This document shows, one piece after another, positions 54,234 to 63,474 of a DNA stretch of 64,000 nucleotides. A program made the translations under genes and the position numbers. The DNA is from Bryobacterales bacterium (GTDB taxonomy: Bacteria > Acidobacteriota > Terriglobia > Bryobacterales > UBA6623). The stretch spans positions 1-64,000 of the forward strand of contig JAPPMC010000237.1 in NCBI GenBank assembly GCA_028819235.1, in the 5' to 3' direction. Every line of letters starts with the position of its first letter. The first letter of the stretch is position 1. Below the pieces are notes generated by a model. The model saw only the letters and a list, made by a program, of their open reading frames with translations, was not told where the DNA came from and searched no databases.

Positions 54234-55549
54234 CCCTCACTGATGCAGAAGAGTTCGTCCTCGCTTCGCAGGTACATCTTGCCGTCCACCACGACGGGCG
54301 ATGCGATGAAGATCTCTTCCCCCATCTTGTTGACCGCCAGCACCTCGAACTCCTTGCCAAGCTTCAGGACGACGACATCCCCCTGCTCGGTTGCGATGTA
54401 GAGCTTCCCACCCGCCGCAACGGGCGATGCCTTCAGCGAATAAGACTCCGGAAGCCGCTGCTGATGGTAGTGCTTCTCCCCGGTCTCTGCGTCGAAAGCG
54501 CTGGCAATTGCACGGTCGGTGACCCAGTACAGGATGCCGTCGTGCAGCACTGGGGAGGCACTGTATGCGTTGGCCACTTGATTCGTCCATTTCACGAATC
54601 TGTCGTTGCCCGTCAGGTCACCCGTGCCGCCCAGCTGGACGGCCAGCAGGTTTGGGTTGCGGTATCCCGTCATTGCGATCACCATGTCGTTTCCGACGTC
54701 AATGACCGCAGGAATCGCGTTGGGGCCCAGCCCGCCTGCTTCCCAAATCAGCTCCCCGGTCTCGAGGTCGTAGGTGCGAAGTCTCTCCGAGCTGGTCACC
54801 AGCTGTTTGCGGCCGTCATGCTCGACCACCGCCGGCTGGGCCCAGCTGCTGCGCTCGTCTCGGGCGGCGCGCCAGAGTTCCTCCCCGGTTGCCTTGTCGA
54901 GCGCAACAACATAAGAGTCGCCCTCGTGGTCGTTCTGCAGGATCAGCTTGTCCTCGTGCAGGACGGGGGCGGCTCCCTCCCCGAAGGCATTGCGCATGTA
55001 CAGCGGCCCCAGATCCTTCTGCCAGAGCAGATTGCCGTCCATGTCGTAGGCGTAGAAGCCGCGGGACCCGAAACTGGCGATGAGGATCTCCCCATCTGTG
55101 ACGGGCGAGTTCGACGCGAAGCTGCCGTACCTGCGGTGGTAGCCCTCGTGCGGCTTCTTGCTGGTGGCCGTCTTGCGCCAGATCTCTTCGCCGGTGTCCT
55201 TGTCGAAGGCCATGACTAGGAAGTCGTACAGCGGAAGCGCGCCCGCCCCGTCGTCCTTCTCGGAGACCACGGCCGTGGTCAGGAACAGCTTCCCGCCCGA
55301 GATTACCGGCGTCGAGTGCCCTTTTCCGGGAATCGGTATGCGCCACGTCACATTCTCGGAATCCGAGAAGCGGAGGGCAGCGTCGCTCTCGGCCACGCCA
55401 TTGTTGTGCGGCCCGCGCCACTGCAGCCAGGCCTGCGCTGCGTCACCATCGGCCGAATGGGTCAGGACAGGCGCCAAGAGCGCGATAGAGCCCACTGCTA
55501 GGGCCGAGAGGAGGTGCGGGCATTTGGACTGTTGAGGGAGTTGTCTCAT
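54230..55549 (-). CDS. PQQ-like beta-propeller repeat protein
   Basis: A 439-residue protein with a signal peptide (about 1-33) and seven or eight propeller blades of the PQQ/Pyrrolo-quinoline repeat type: 'AFDKDTGEEIWRKTATS', 'AYDMDGNLLWQKDLG', 'ALDKATGEELWRAARD', 'TYDLETGELIWEAGG', 'AFDAETGEKHYHQQ'. It starts with the 'WLQWRGPHNNGV' segment common to secreted propellers of Planctomycetes-like bacteria. A quinoprotein dehydrogenase would carry further active-site residues; none is evident, so a binding or scaffold role is more likely. It is coupled to the sulfatase by ATGA. Confidence 0.9.
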   Translation of the reverse strand: MRQLPQQSKCPHLLSALAVGSIALLAPVLTHSADGDAAQAWLQWRGPHNNGVAESDAALRFSDSENVTWRIPIPGKGHSTPVISGGKLFLTTAVVSEKDDGAGALPLYDFLVMAFDKDTGEEIWRKTATSKKPHEGYHRRYGSFASNSPVTDGEILIASFGSRGFYAYDMDGNLLWQKDLGPLYMRNAFGEGAAPVLHEDKLILQNDHEGDSYVVALDKATGEELWRAARDERSSWAQPAVVEHDGRKQLVTSSERLRTYDLETGELIWEAGGLGPNAIPAVIDVGNDMVIAMTGYRNPNLLAVQLGGTGDLTGNDRFVKWTNQVANAYSASPVLHDGILYWVTDRAIASAFDAETGEKHYHQQRLPESYSLKASPVAAGGKLYIATEQGDVVVLKLGKEFEVLAVNKMGEEIFIASPVVVDGKMYLRSEDELFCISEG

Positions 55550-55574
55550 GGGTTTTCTGCCTTGGTCAGGGGGT

Positions 55575-55593
55575 CCCGGGCGGGTCGCCCGGG
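55575..55593. terminator. Hairpin between tctA and the PQQ-like gene
   Basis: CCCGGGC and GCCCGGG are separated by GGGTC, a perfect 7-bp GC stem. It lies in the 85-base gap after tctA on the minus strand. No T-run follows, so it may weaken read-through rather than end transcription. It is the only strong hairpin in this six-gene leftward run. Confidence 0.45.
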
Positions 55594-55634
55594 CCTTAGG
55601 TTAGCGGTCCGGGGCCGCATGGGCCCCAATATCG

Positions 55635-57146
55635 TTAGGCGCTTGAGGGCGGTCCAAGGTTGCTCCGGGATGCGGACCTGCGGGACCGGATCCAAGGCCA
55701 GGCAATCGAGAGCACGGCGGCTGCCAGGAAGACCGCCACGATCGGCCTCGCTACGAGCGCCAGCCAGTCCCCACCGCTCAGGATGAGCGCCCGCCTGAGG
55801 TTGGATTCCATCATGGGGCCGAGGATCAGCCCGAGCACGAGCGGGCCCAACGGAATCCTGGCCCTGCGGAACACGAAGCCCACAAGTCCGGCGGCGTACA
55901 TGGCCCACACGTCTGCCACGGCGTTGTTGAGGGCGTAGGATCCGACCGTTCCGAAAACGATGATCCCTGCCCACAGTAGTGGCGGCGGGACGCTGAGGAC
56001 CTTGGCCAACGGTCTGGCTCCCAGCAGGCCGACCGCCATGATCATCAGGCACGCGAACACCAGCAGAAAGACGATCGAGAACACGAACGCCTGATTGTTC
56101 GCGAACAGCAGCGGGCCCGGTTGGATGCCGTGGATCAGCAGCGCCCCGATGAGGATTGCCGACACAGCGTCTCCGGGTATCCCCAAGGTCAGCATCGTTG
56201 TCATGGCCCCGCCGATGGCGGCGTTGCACGCGGAGCAGCTCGCGGCCAGCCCTCGCAAGGAGCCCTTCCCGAACTGCCCCTTGTCCTTAGACGTGCGCCG
56301 CGCCTGTTCCCAAGCGATGACCGATCCGATATCGCCACCGGCTGCGGGGATCGCGCCGACCATCGTTCCCACTCCCGCGCCGCTCAGCGTCGAGCCAAGT
56401 AGCGACTTGGCATCGGCCGCCTTGGGCACGACCCGACCGATCTCGATCCTTGCCGCTTTCGCGCGGGCCCGCCGTTCGGAGACTTGCGAGAGCACCTCGC
56501 CGAGCCCGAACAGGCCGATCATCACAGGCACGAACGAGATCCCGTCCAGGAATTCCGAGAGCCCGAACGTGTACCGGGGATAGGCCGTCATCGGATCGAG
56601 GCCCACCAGAGCGAGTGCTAGGCCCAAGCTGCCGGCCAGCATTCCCTGAAGGACGCGGTCGCCCGACACGCCAGCCATAAGGCTGATTCCCAGCAGGGCG
56701 AGCCCAAAGTACTCAGCAGGACCGAACCGCAAGGCAAAGCTGGCGATCGGAAAGGCCAGGAACGCTAGGAAAGCGATGCTGGTGAGCTGGCCGGCCGCGG
56801 AGGCGAGGGCATTGATGCCCAGCGCGAGTCCTGCCTTGCCCTTTCGCGTCAGTGCGTACCCGTCCCACGATGTCGCAATCGATGCTGGCGTTCCGGGAAC
56901 GTTGATCAGGATTGCTGGGATGCCGCCGGCTGGGATTGCGCCGCAGTAGATTCCCAGCAGCATCGCCAGCCCTTGCTCCGGAGACACCCAGAACGTCAGC
57001 GGTGTCAGGACCGCGACGCCCATGGTGGCCGTAAGGCCCGGAAGTGCCCCGAAAACCGCACCTAGGCAAACCCCGGCCCCTAGGAATGCCAGCACTTGCC
57101 AGTCGAGGACCGCGGCAAGGCCCGCCAGGAGTTCGGCTGTCACCAC
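55635..57146 (-). CDS. tctA: Tripartite tricarboxylate transporter large permease TctA
   Basis: A 503-residue polytopic permease with about eleven membrane segments. 'GAVFGALPGLTATMGVAVLTPLTF' (about 28-51), 'GIYCGAIPAGGIPAILINVPGTPASIATSWDGYALTRKGKAGLALG' and 'GTMVGAIPAAGGDIGSVIAWEQARR' are hallmark TctA motifs including the two duplicated Pro-Gly hairpins. It works with TctB and the periplasmic binding protein TctC to import carboxylates using a cation gradient. tctC, tctB and tctA lie in that order on this strand. The start ATG 57146 is 46 bases after tctB. Confidence 0.95.
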   Translation of the reverse strand: MVTAELLAGLAAVLDWQVLAFLGAGVCLGAVFGALPGLTATMGVAVLTPLTFWVSPEQGLAMLLGIYCGAIPAGGIPAILINVPGTPASIATSWDGYALTRKGKAGLALGINALASAAGQLTSIAFLAFLAFPIASFALRFGPAEYFGLALLGISLMAGVSGDRVLQGMLAGSLGLALALVGLDPMTAYPRYTFGLSEFLDGISFVPVMIGLFGLGEVLSQVSERRARAKAARIEIGRVVPKAADAKSLLGSTLSGAGVGTMVGAIPAAGGDIGSVIAWEQARRTSKDKGQFGKGSLRGLAASCSACNAAIGGAMTTMLTLGIPGDAVSAILIGALLIHGIQPGPLLFANNQAFVFSIVFLLVFACLMIMAVGLLGARPLAKVLSVPPPLLWAGIIVFGTVGSYALNNAVADVWAMYAAGLVGFVFRRARIPLGPLVLGLILGPMMESNLRRALILSGGDWLALVARPIVAVFLAAAVLSIAWPWIRSRRSASRSNLGPPSSA

Positions 57147-57192
57147 CCTGGCTCCGCGGGGGCCATGGCTTGCGCCGTCGCGTCCCCGCCAC

Positions 57193-57615
57193 TCATTGCA
57201 GGCTCACGTTCAGGCCGGCATCGAAGGCGATGTGCACGAACGCCACCAGTGCGGCCGAGAATGCCAGCGAGGGCAGCCACCGCCGTCCCAGGAACCGGAG
57301 CGCCAGCAGGATGAACACGGCCGTCCGCACGAGGAAAAACCCAGTGCCCCACAGAGCAAGGTAGGCGAACAGCAGCGCCGCGATCACGGCCACAGCGCGG
57401 AGATCTCCACCGTTCGTGTCCGAGGTCGCCGAGTGGCGGATTCCCCGGATTGCCAGACTTGCGGCCAAGGCCGCCATCAGCACCCCGACCGCTTGGGGAA
57501 AGAAACCCGCTCCGGGCAGGCCCCCCACGCCAGCGGGGAGCATGGTCCCGGAAGCCAGCAGTCCCGCACCCAAGACCAGGAAGGCCCCGCCTGTTGCCAC
57601 GTCCTCGCGGACCAT
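57193..57615 (-). CDS. tctB: Tripartite tricarboxylate transporter small permease TctB
   Basis: A 140-residue membrane protein with four hydrophobic segments, the size and topology of TctB. 'LPGAGFFPQAVGVLMAALA' near residues 32-50 is a typical element after the first helix. The sequence between segments two and three ('RHSATSDTNGGD') is a short polar loop. It sits directly against tctC (no gap) and 46 bases before tctA. TctB is weakly conserved, so assignment rests partly on operon position. Confidence 0.85.
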   Translation of the reverse strand: MVREDVATGGAFLVLGAGLLASGTMLPAGVGGLPGAGFFPQAVGVLMAALAASLAIRGIRHSATSDTNGGDLRAVAVIAALLFAYLALWGTGFFLVRTAVFILLALRFLGRRWLPSLAFSAALVAFVHIAFDAGLNVSLQ

Positions 57616-58578
57616 TCAGGGAGCTCCCAGACGAACTAGCTTCGGAACCTGCTCTTCGAAGAACTGCTGCTGCTGCAGCGCGAACGATTCGAAGTCCTCC
57701 CGCCCCAGGAAGAGCGGCTGCATTCCGCGCTCGCGGCAAAGCTTGGCCCATTCGGGGCTCCCGAAGGCCACCTCGAACGCGTCCGCCAGCTGAGCGACGC
57801 GTTCTTCATCGATCCCTGCCGGCCCGAAGAAACCGCTCCATGCGGGCGTACCGATCGGATACCCGAGCTCGTGGGTGGTCGGCACATCCGGCAGCACGGA
57901 AGAGCGCTCGGCATCGAACACCGCGAGCGCACGAAGCGTGCCCGACTGCACGTGGGACACCACCTCTCCCACGCCCGCCACCGCTCCGTCCGAGTGTCCG
58001 CCAATCACGGACACCAGCGCCGGCGTCGAGCCTCCGTACGGCAGGTGAGTGAAGCGCGCGCCTGTACCCTGCTCCATCAGCAGGATGTTGAAGTGCCAGA
58101 TGGACCCGATGCCGGAGTTTGCCATCACGACGCCCCCTGAACCGCCCTTCGCCTCGGTGATGAATTCCTCGAAGGTTAGCCATGGGGCGTCCGCTTGGAC
58201 TACCAGCGCGGGCGCGGTCTTGGAGACGAGGCAGATCAGGGACACGTCCGATGGGCCTATGTCCGCGTACCCAAGGGAGCGGACGATGGCGATCTCGACG
58301 GGCGCGTGGCCGATCGTGTAGCCGTCGGGGGACCGCCGTGCGACGAAGGAAAAGGCCAGTGCTCCACTGGCGCCGGGGCGGTTCTCGCAAACGATCGGAA
58401 CACCCAGACGGCTCTCAGCGAGGGAGGCCATCACTCGGGAGACCGTGTCCGATGTCCCTCCGGGGGCGGCCTGCACGATGAGCTTGATCTCTCTGGCCGG
58501 GTATGGTCCTTGGGGCGCGGAACACGCAGCTAGCAGAATGCCTGCCGATAGGACTCCGACGCTCCTCCCGGCCCGCAT
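57616..58578 (-). CDS. tctC: Tripartite tricarboxylate transporter substrate-binding lipoprotein (TctC/Bug)
   Basis: A 320-residue Bug-family binding protein. The N-terminus ends in a lipobox (LLAAC, Cys19), so it should be membrane-anchored. 'AREIKLIVQAAPGGTSDTVSRVMA' (about 28-51), 'CENRPGASGALAFSFVARRSPDGYTIGHAP' and 'LPDVPTTHELGYPIGTPAWSGFFGPAGI' are Bug-family motifs binding carboxylates. It is the first gene of tctCBA. Lipoprotein anchoring is less common than free periplasmic secretion for this family in proteobacteria. The ligand is unknown. Confidence 0.93.
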   Translation of the reverse strand: MRAGRSVGVLSAGILLAACSAPQGPYPAREIKLIVQAAPGGTSDTVSRVMASLAESRLGVPIVCENRPGASGALAFSFVARRSPDGYTIGHAPVEIAIVRSLGYADIGPSDVSLICLVSKTAPALVVQADAPWLTFEEFITEAKGGSGGVVMANSGIGSIWHFNILLMEQGTGARFTHLPYGGSTPALVSVIGGHSDGAVAGVGEVVSHVQSGTLRALAVFDAERSSVLPDVPTTHELGYPIGTPAWSGFFGPAGIDEERVAQLADAFEVAFGSPEWAKLCRERGMQPLFLGREDFESFALQQQQFFEEQVPKLVRLGAP

Positions 58579-58701
58579 CAGCCCGGTAGATTGTACCCGA
58601 CGACGGGTGCCGCCCCCGGCGTGCCGAAGTTGACGCGGGGGCTCTCACGAGCCCGTTGAGGCTCCGAGGCAGGGCTCGCGGGCAGGCTGAGGGCAAACCG
58701 A

Positions 58702-61002
58702 GTGGGGATGCCCGATACTGAATCTATGATGGCGCTGCGCAGCACTTCATGGACCGTCGCACTGACCTTGGCAGGTCTTGCGGCCAGCTTACCCGGGCAG
58801 ACCGTGGAGGCCGTTCCGATCTCCGAAGGCACGGACCAGGTTGCCGGTGTGGCGAGCGTGCCTTTGGTTACCGTGGTTAACGGACGGTCCGAGTTGTGGG
58901 ATCTGGTGTTCTCGAGAGTCCGATTCGATGCCCGGCTTCCGGAAGACTTCGCCCTGTCGATCCTTGATGCCCTCGTCGCGAACTCGGCGAACGGGAGTTT
59001 TGGCGCCGTGCGTTCTCGTGCCTCCTCCGGTACGCCCGGCCAGATGGGGCCCGGAGGTGCTCAGCCAGAGGTCGTCAGCCGGGCGATCTTTGCCCCGAGT
59101 CCGGGGGCCTTGGCCATGAATCCAGCCGATGATCCGCTGGTGTGGTCTGGCCGGGTGTTCGCCGTACCGAGCTCTTCGGGCGATTCGGGTGAACTTCCAA
59201 TCGTCGGCGATGTCACCGTTCAAGTTGTCGGTGGGGCTGATCCCACGGTGAACGTTTCCTTCACCAACCTCGTGAGCCTCGCCGACGGAAGCACGCGAGA
59301 GTCCTTTTCTTGGAGTGACTTGGCGTTGCAGGATGGAACGTTTGGGGAGGGAGGGCCTGAGTCTGGAATCCGCGGGCTGTTCCTTGGAGATGGTCAGGGG
59401 GAGGCTGGAGGCATGTTCCAGTGGCAGGGGCTGTCGGGGGCCTTCAGCGCCAGCCGTGGTGGAGTCCCCGGACAGGGTCTTGGCGAGGGACCGGAGTTCA
59501 GAGGTGGAGAAATCGCAGCCCTGCTCGACTTCGTCCTGTCCGGCCCGAACCTCGGGCTGGCCACCGGATTCGTCGCAGGCGAACCACCCGGGATGGAAAT
59601 GGATGGCGCGGCGATCTCCGGCGAGTCGCGCCCAGTCGTCGACCGGGATTCTCCTCTTCCCGACATGGTGACGACGCTGCAGTTTGTGGGCTACACAGAC
59701 GGCATGGGCAGGCAGTCGGGGCGCTTCACTTCTACCGTATCGACCGGATTCGGCGAGGTAGGCGACGCCAACGTGCTGGGACTCGGGGGGCTCGGTGAAA
59801 CGCGCGGGTTCGCGGCTGGCGACGGTTACGGGGCCTTCGGCTCCAACTCGACATCGATCGCCCTTCCGATCTCGTCCCTCATTCCCGGTGCTGAGGACGC
59901 GTTGCCCCAAGACCCTCTGCTCGAAACTGGCGTCCTATCGAGCTGGGGCTTCAGCACGGTCACCCAACCTTCGCGTGGCTTGGCGACATGGCGGGGCGAA
60001 ATGGTGGCGACCGACACAAGCGACTCGGCTACCAGGGGGAACCAGGTCGAGGGTGCTGCACTCGTTCAGATCGACCTTGACGCCGAACCGATGGTTGACG
60101 TGGAGTTCACGAGAGTTCGCGACGTCGATGCCGGGCTTGCGCGCGGAGACATCGCATGGAGCGGGATACCACTTGTCGCAGGCGTCTTCGGCACAGACGA
60201 GGGAGGCTTCTTGCGCGGATCCTTTGTTGGCGAGCGTTACGAAGGCGTCTCAGGAATCTTCGAGCGAGACGATCTCTCGGGAGGCTTCAACGCCACCAGA
60301 GTCCCAATCGGCCCGCAGGCAAGGCCGGAAGGCCGCGATAGGGTCGTTCACATCGTCGCGGCGGCCTCCACGAGTGCGGTCAGCACGATGGGAGAACTGG
60401 GGCTCGTGGCCGCGGTCGAAGAGTTGATAGCCTCCGTGTCCACCCCGGAATCGGCTGTCGGACAGGTGAGCGAGCACAGCTTCTCGTCGGTAAGCATCGG
60501 GCACTCGCTCACGGACATCCATGCCTATGCCGGCTGGCTGGACAGCGGGTTCTTTTCGGTCGCATCCATTTACCCGGAGGGCGGCGGGGAGCAACCGCGT
60601 GACGCGCCGATCGCATCTGTGGCGCTCCTGAGCGGGCTGGCAAGCCATTCGACGCCCTCGGACCTCAGCGCGAGTTGGGTCGGAACAGTGCTTGCAACGG
60701 ATGGTCGAGAGGGTCCGGCCGGGGGAGGGATCTTGCGCGGCGAGGCGGTAATCGCGCTCGAGCAGGCGGCGTATGTCGTGGCGAACGTCCGATTCAGCCA
60801 GATCACCGATTCGGCTGGCGGCGATCCGCGGTCTGACATGACCTGGCTCGGGATTCCGGTAATCGACGGTCTCTTTCACTCCTCAACGGGCCAAGACTGG
60901 CTTCTGGGGCACTTTCTTGGTGCAGACCATTCCGGGGTGGGTGGCTCCTTTGACTGGCTGGGCCTGCGCGGAGTGTTTGGGGCCAGCAAGACATTGCCCT
61001 GA
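58702..61002 (+). CDS. Large repeat protein with three TbpB-like beta-barrel modules
   Basis: A 766-residue secreted protein. ATG 58702 is used, though ATG 58726 or 58729 leaves a cleaner signal peptide (residues to about 35). Three modules share one pattern: 'W-x-G-x-V-x-A' near the start, a Phe-rich strand, 'x-W-x-G-I/L', 'G-x-F' and an ending F-x-A-S/T-R/K. They end near residues 250, 535 and 766. The pattern, with the 'G.F.A.R' end, recalls transferrin-binding-protein-B-like eight-stranded barrels of surface lipoproteins and solute-binding proteins. No lipobox is present. Between modules 1 and 2 and between 2 and 3 lie related but degenerate stretches. Function unknown; ligand binding at the cell surface is inferred. 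Confidence 0.75.
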   Translation: MGMPDTESMMALRSTSWTVALTLAGLAASLPGQTVEAVPISEGTDQVAGVASVPLVTVVNGRSELWDLVFSRVRFDARLPEDFALSILDALVANSANGSFGAVRSRASSGTPGQMGPGGAQPEVVSRAIFAPSPGALAMNPADDPLVWSGRVFAVPSSSGDSGELPIVGDVTVQVVGGADPTVNVSFTNLVSLADGSTRESFSWSDLALQDGTFGEGGPESGIRGLFLGDGQGEAGGMFQWQGLSGAFSASRGGVPGQGLGEGPEFRGGEIAALLDFVLSGPNLGLATGFVAGEPPGMEMDGAAISGESRPVVDRDSPLPDMVTTLQFVGYTDGMGRQSGRFTSTVSTGFGEVGDANVLGLGGLGETRGFAAGDGYGAFGSNSTSIALPISSLIPGAEDALPQDPLLETGVLSSWGFSTVTQPSRGLATWRGEMVATDTSDSATRGNQVEGAALVQIDLDAEPMVDVEFTRVRDVDAGLARGDIAWSGIPLVAGVFGTDEGGFLRGSFVGERYEGVSGIFERDDLSGGFNATRVPIGPQARPEGRDRVVHIVAAASTSAVSTMGELGLVAAVEELIASVSTPESAVGQVSEHSFSSVSIGHSLTDIHAYAGWLDSGFFSVASIYPEGGGEQPRDAPIASVALLSGLASHSTPSDLSASWVGTVLATDGREGPAGGGILRGEAVIALEQAAYVVANVRFSQITDSAGGDPRSDMTWLGIPVIDGLFHSSTGQDWLLGHFLGADHSGVGGSFDWLGLRGVFGASKTLP

Positions 61003-61401
61003 TTGCCTGCACAGGAGGACTTCAGCGAGCACGGACAGGCCTGTTGGGACGGCAGCCCCACCCCTCAACTCCTCAATCGGCGAGCCGCCGGGGATCAGTG
61101 CCGCCGCAAGAGGATCACCGCACGCTGGCGTATCGCTATTGCGGTCGCCGTCGGAGTGTCGTCCAGTGGCCGTGCCCCAGTCCTGCGCCGGCGAACTCCG
61201 CTCTGCGAGAACGTTGTCGCGTATGAACTGCGCAACCTAGGTCACGAGGGCTAGGTTGGTGGCGTGAAGCCGCAGTTTCGACCAGCGCGTCACCTAGGGT
61301 GATCGTGACAGTTCGATCATCCGGCTTTGTCGGGATGACTGCAGGTGTTCGGCGCGCTAGATGCCCGAGCGTGGTCGCACGAGTCACTTGCCAGCGGCAG
61401 C
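61003..61401. other. Gap with no supported gene
   Basis: About 400 bases between two convergent genes. Frames are short and Arg/Ala-rich. No hairpin with a T-run and no repeat were seen. Confidence 0.4.
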
Positions 61402-62214
61402 CTAGAAGTACCAAACAAGGCTGGCGCCCAGGCTGATTGAGTCCGGCTGCAGGGTGATTGGCACGGTGACGAACACGTCTTCGAATCGACTGATCCTCTC
61501 GGCCGCGGAGAAATCAGTCACCCGCACCTCACCGCGAAGCGCGAGGCTTCCGAATCTCTTTTCCAAACCGCCACCGAACACCAATCCCCTAGAGCTCTCT
61601 GAAAAGTCCTCTGAGCCCGCCACCAACTGGTTGGGGCTTGTGCACGGGGTCGCCTCGAAGCAACCCGTGAACCCTGACTTGAACGTCGCGTTCAGCCTTC
61701 GCAAGCCCACAAGCGCATATATGCTAGGTCCAAACCACGTTCCAAAGAATGGAATTCCAGCCCCCAGCCGAGCAGTGACTCCGTAGCTTCGATCCTGTCC
61801 GACGGACCAGTTCTCAGGCCAGACCTCGCCGAGTTGGTTTCGACCGTCGGACGTGCCAACGCCTGCAAGACGCCCAGAGGCAGCGCCACCGTGACGGAGC
61901 ATCTCTCCCTCGACAGCCACATATATGCCCGTGACGCTCAGCGGCATCCTGTACCCGCCCAAGAACCCGTAGCTATGACCGAATCCCGCGCCGGAGGCCG
62001 CGTCGCGGAAAGTCTGACCTTGGTTGAGGGAGAAGTTCTGCGGATTCGTGTTGTCGACAATCTTCTGGTAGCCGACACTCAGCCGGTCAGCGGCGGCGGA
62101 CACGCCCACATACAATTCGCCCCCGATCGCCGGAGCGGAACTCACCGCAAGTGCGACGACCAGCACTAGGAGAGACGTCGGAAAACTCGTGTTCTCTTGC
62201 TTCGGCAAACTCAT
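61402..62214 (-). CDS. Outer-membrane beta-barrel protein
   Basis: A 270-residue protein starting at ATG 62214 (GAGAGGA just upstream). The signal peptide covers about residues 1-31 (TSLLVLVVALAVSSAPAIG). The mature part alternates hydrophobic and polar residues and closes with 'DSISLGASLVWYF', a C-terminal aromatic signature for insertion by the BAM complex. Length and glycine/aromatic content suit an 8-stranded barrel of the opacity/OmpW type, but no strict family motif is seen. The frame is open to 62307, but those 31 residues precede the signal. Two Cys residues in the middle could form a disulfide. Confidence 0.8.
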   Translation of the reverse strand: MSLPKQENTSFPTSLLVLVVALAVSSAPAIGGELYVGVSAAADRLSVGYQKIVDNTNPQNFSLNQGQTFRDAASGAGFGHSYGFLGGYRMPLSVTGIYVAVEGEMLRHGGAASGRLAGVGTSDGRNQLGEVWPENWSVGQDRSYGVTARLGAGIPFFGTWFGPSIYALVGLRRLNATFKSGFTGCFEATPCTSPNQLVAGSEDFSESSRGLVFGGGLEKRFGSLALRGEVRVTDFSAAERISRFEDVFVTVPITLQPDSISLGASLVWYF

Positions 62215-62505
62215 TTCCTCTCGCCTTGGCAGCAGGGCGCCTGCGACCTGCCAACGCGAGTCGAGCATACCAATATGCGTCGCCGCTCGTTGATCGAGGC
62301 GTTGCACCGGCGTGCTTTCTTGGCCGGGAGACGCCTAGCGACGGCCGTGAGCACAAGTTCACACACGCATCTGCGAACCTTGGCCGGGTGGGCAGCCAGA
62401 TCAGGGTGACCTCCGCTGTCGAGTCGCCCGATCTGCGGCTTCACTGTTCGTTACTTCAGCTAACATGCGCTGTCCCGGTTTTCTGGCCGACAGGCCAGCT
62501 TCGGT

Positions 62506-62700
62506 GGTGGAGGGACCGATCGGCGGGAGAGGCCAAGTGTGATTCTCCGTCTCGCCTTTCTGGCCCCAAATGCCGAAGCGCAGTGGATGGACTGGGTACC
62601 GACAGCGCGCCGACGAGAGTTGGCTGCGGCACCGCCCGACAGCGTGTTGTTGTCAACACAGGCCAAGTCAGTCCTCGGGTCTCGGTGGGAGTTCTGCTGA
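62506..62700 (+). pseudogene. Degenerate copy of the gene starting at 63912
   Basis: The frame through 62515-62700 reads T-D-R-R-E-R-P-S-V-I-L-R-L-A-F-L-A-P-N-A and then E-A-Q-W-M-D-W, which parallels the start of the partial gene at 63912 (N-R-R-E-R-P-S-V-T-L-L-L-P-L ... E-S-Q-W-M-A-G). The start codon region is out of frame and the frame ends at 62698-62700, so it looks decayed. DNA similarity extends about 90 bases. The parent gene's function is unknown. Confidence 0.4.
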
Positions 62701-62917
62701 GGCTTGGCGGGCGCAGATCAAGGAGCACGTGGGCTCTGTTGGTCGGGAAACGGAACCACCCGCAAGCTCAATCCCCCCTGGGGTTATGACTTGGCGCGGG
62801 AAGCGGCCGCGCAGCGCCTGGCGTGGAGTCTCACTCATCTTGATCCAAGCGCGGTGCGCCATCGAACCGCCAGTCACGCTGCCCGAAACGCTCTCCGACT
62901 GGAGTTCAATCTCGAAG

Positions 62918-62982
62918 GGATTGCCAGATCCTCCCCGAAAGGGTCGTCCCCAACTGGCCCACTACCTCTAGGCGGTCCCCAT
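62918..62982. repeat. 65-bp direct repeat, left copy (R1)
   Basis: Nearly the same as 63836-63899 in the same orientation, differing at a few positions; the core GTCCCCAACTGGCCCACTAC is identical. The two copies bracket vapBC. R2 directly precedes the gene at 63912, whereas no start follows R1. Confidence 0.75.
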
Positions 62983-63075
62983 GAGTTGGCGCCTATGGGC
63001 CAAGGCAGGTCGGGAACTTGAGTCCAGCTTGAATGTTCCCGCTAGAGTTCGTTGGCAGTTTCCCACGAACCTGAC

Positions 63076-63474
63076 CTAGGCCACCGTGCCGACCAGCCCA
63101 GCCCCGATTATCCTGCGGTCCCGTGTCAACAGCGTTGCGCCAAGCACGCGCGCTGTTGCCACGAGGATTCGGTCCGCTGGATCGCGGTGAAAGGAGTCAG
63201 GCAGCGTTGCCAGCTCCGCGGCAATCGCGGGGGAGATGCCGTGCCTCCGCACCAGAGGCGGAGCCACTGCCTTCTCGAGCCAGGTCCGCAGGGGAGTCGT
63301 GACGTGAATCCGGCCCAGACTGTGCAATGTTGCCACCTCCCAAAGGGAAATGTCAGACACGAGAAGCGGAGCCTCCGCGTTGGCTTGGCCGATAATCTCC
63401 CGCTGGGCCGGCGACAGCCGGTCGCTGCCGTTCAGCCACCAGATCAGGACATGGGTATCGAGAAGCGCCGTCAT
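63076..63474 (-). CDS. vapC: VapC-like PIN-domain toxin
   Basis: A 132-residue PIN-domain ribonuclease. The acidic residues are Asp6 in 'LLDTHVLIWWL', Glu46 in 'SDISLWEVATL' and Asp98/Asp101 in 'HRDPADRILVATA', with Asp119 in 'LLTRDRRI'. These coordinate magnesium for RNA cleavage. The upstream antitoxin overlaps by ATGA (63471-63474), giving co-translation. The pair lies between two nearly identical 65-bp direct repeats, which suggests the module was inserted or duplicated with flanking DNA. The length is normal for the Phd-associated VapC subgroup. Confidence 0.9.
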   Translation of the reverse strand: MTALLDTHVLIWWLNGSDRLSPAQREIIGQANAEAPLLVSDISLWEVATLHSLGRIHVTTPLRTWLEKAVAPPLVRRHGISPAIAAELATLPDSFHRDPADRILVATARVLGATLLTRDRRIIGAGLVGTVA

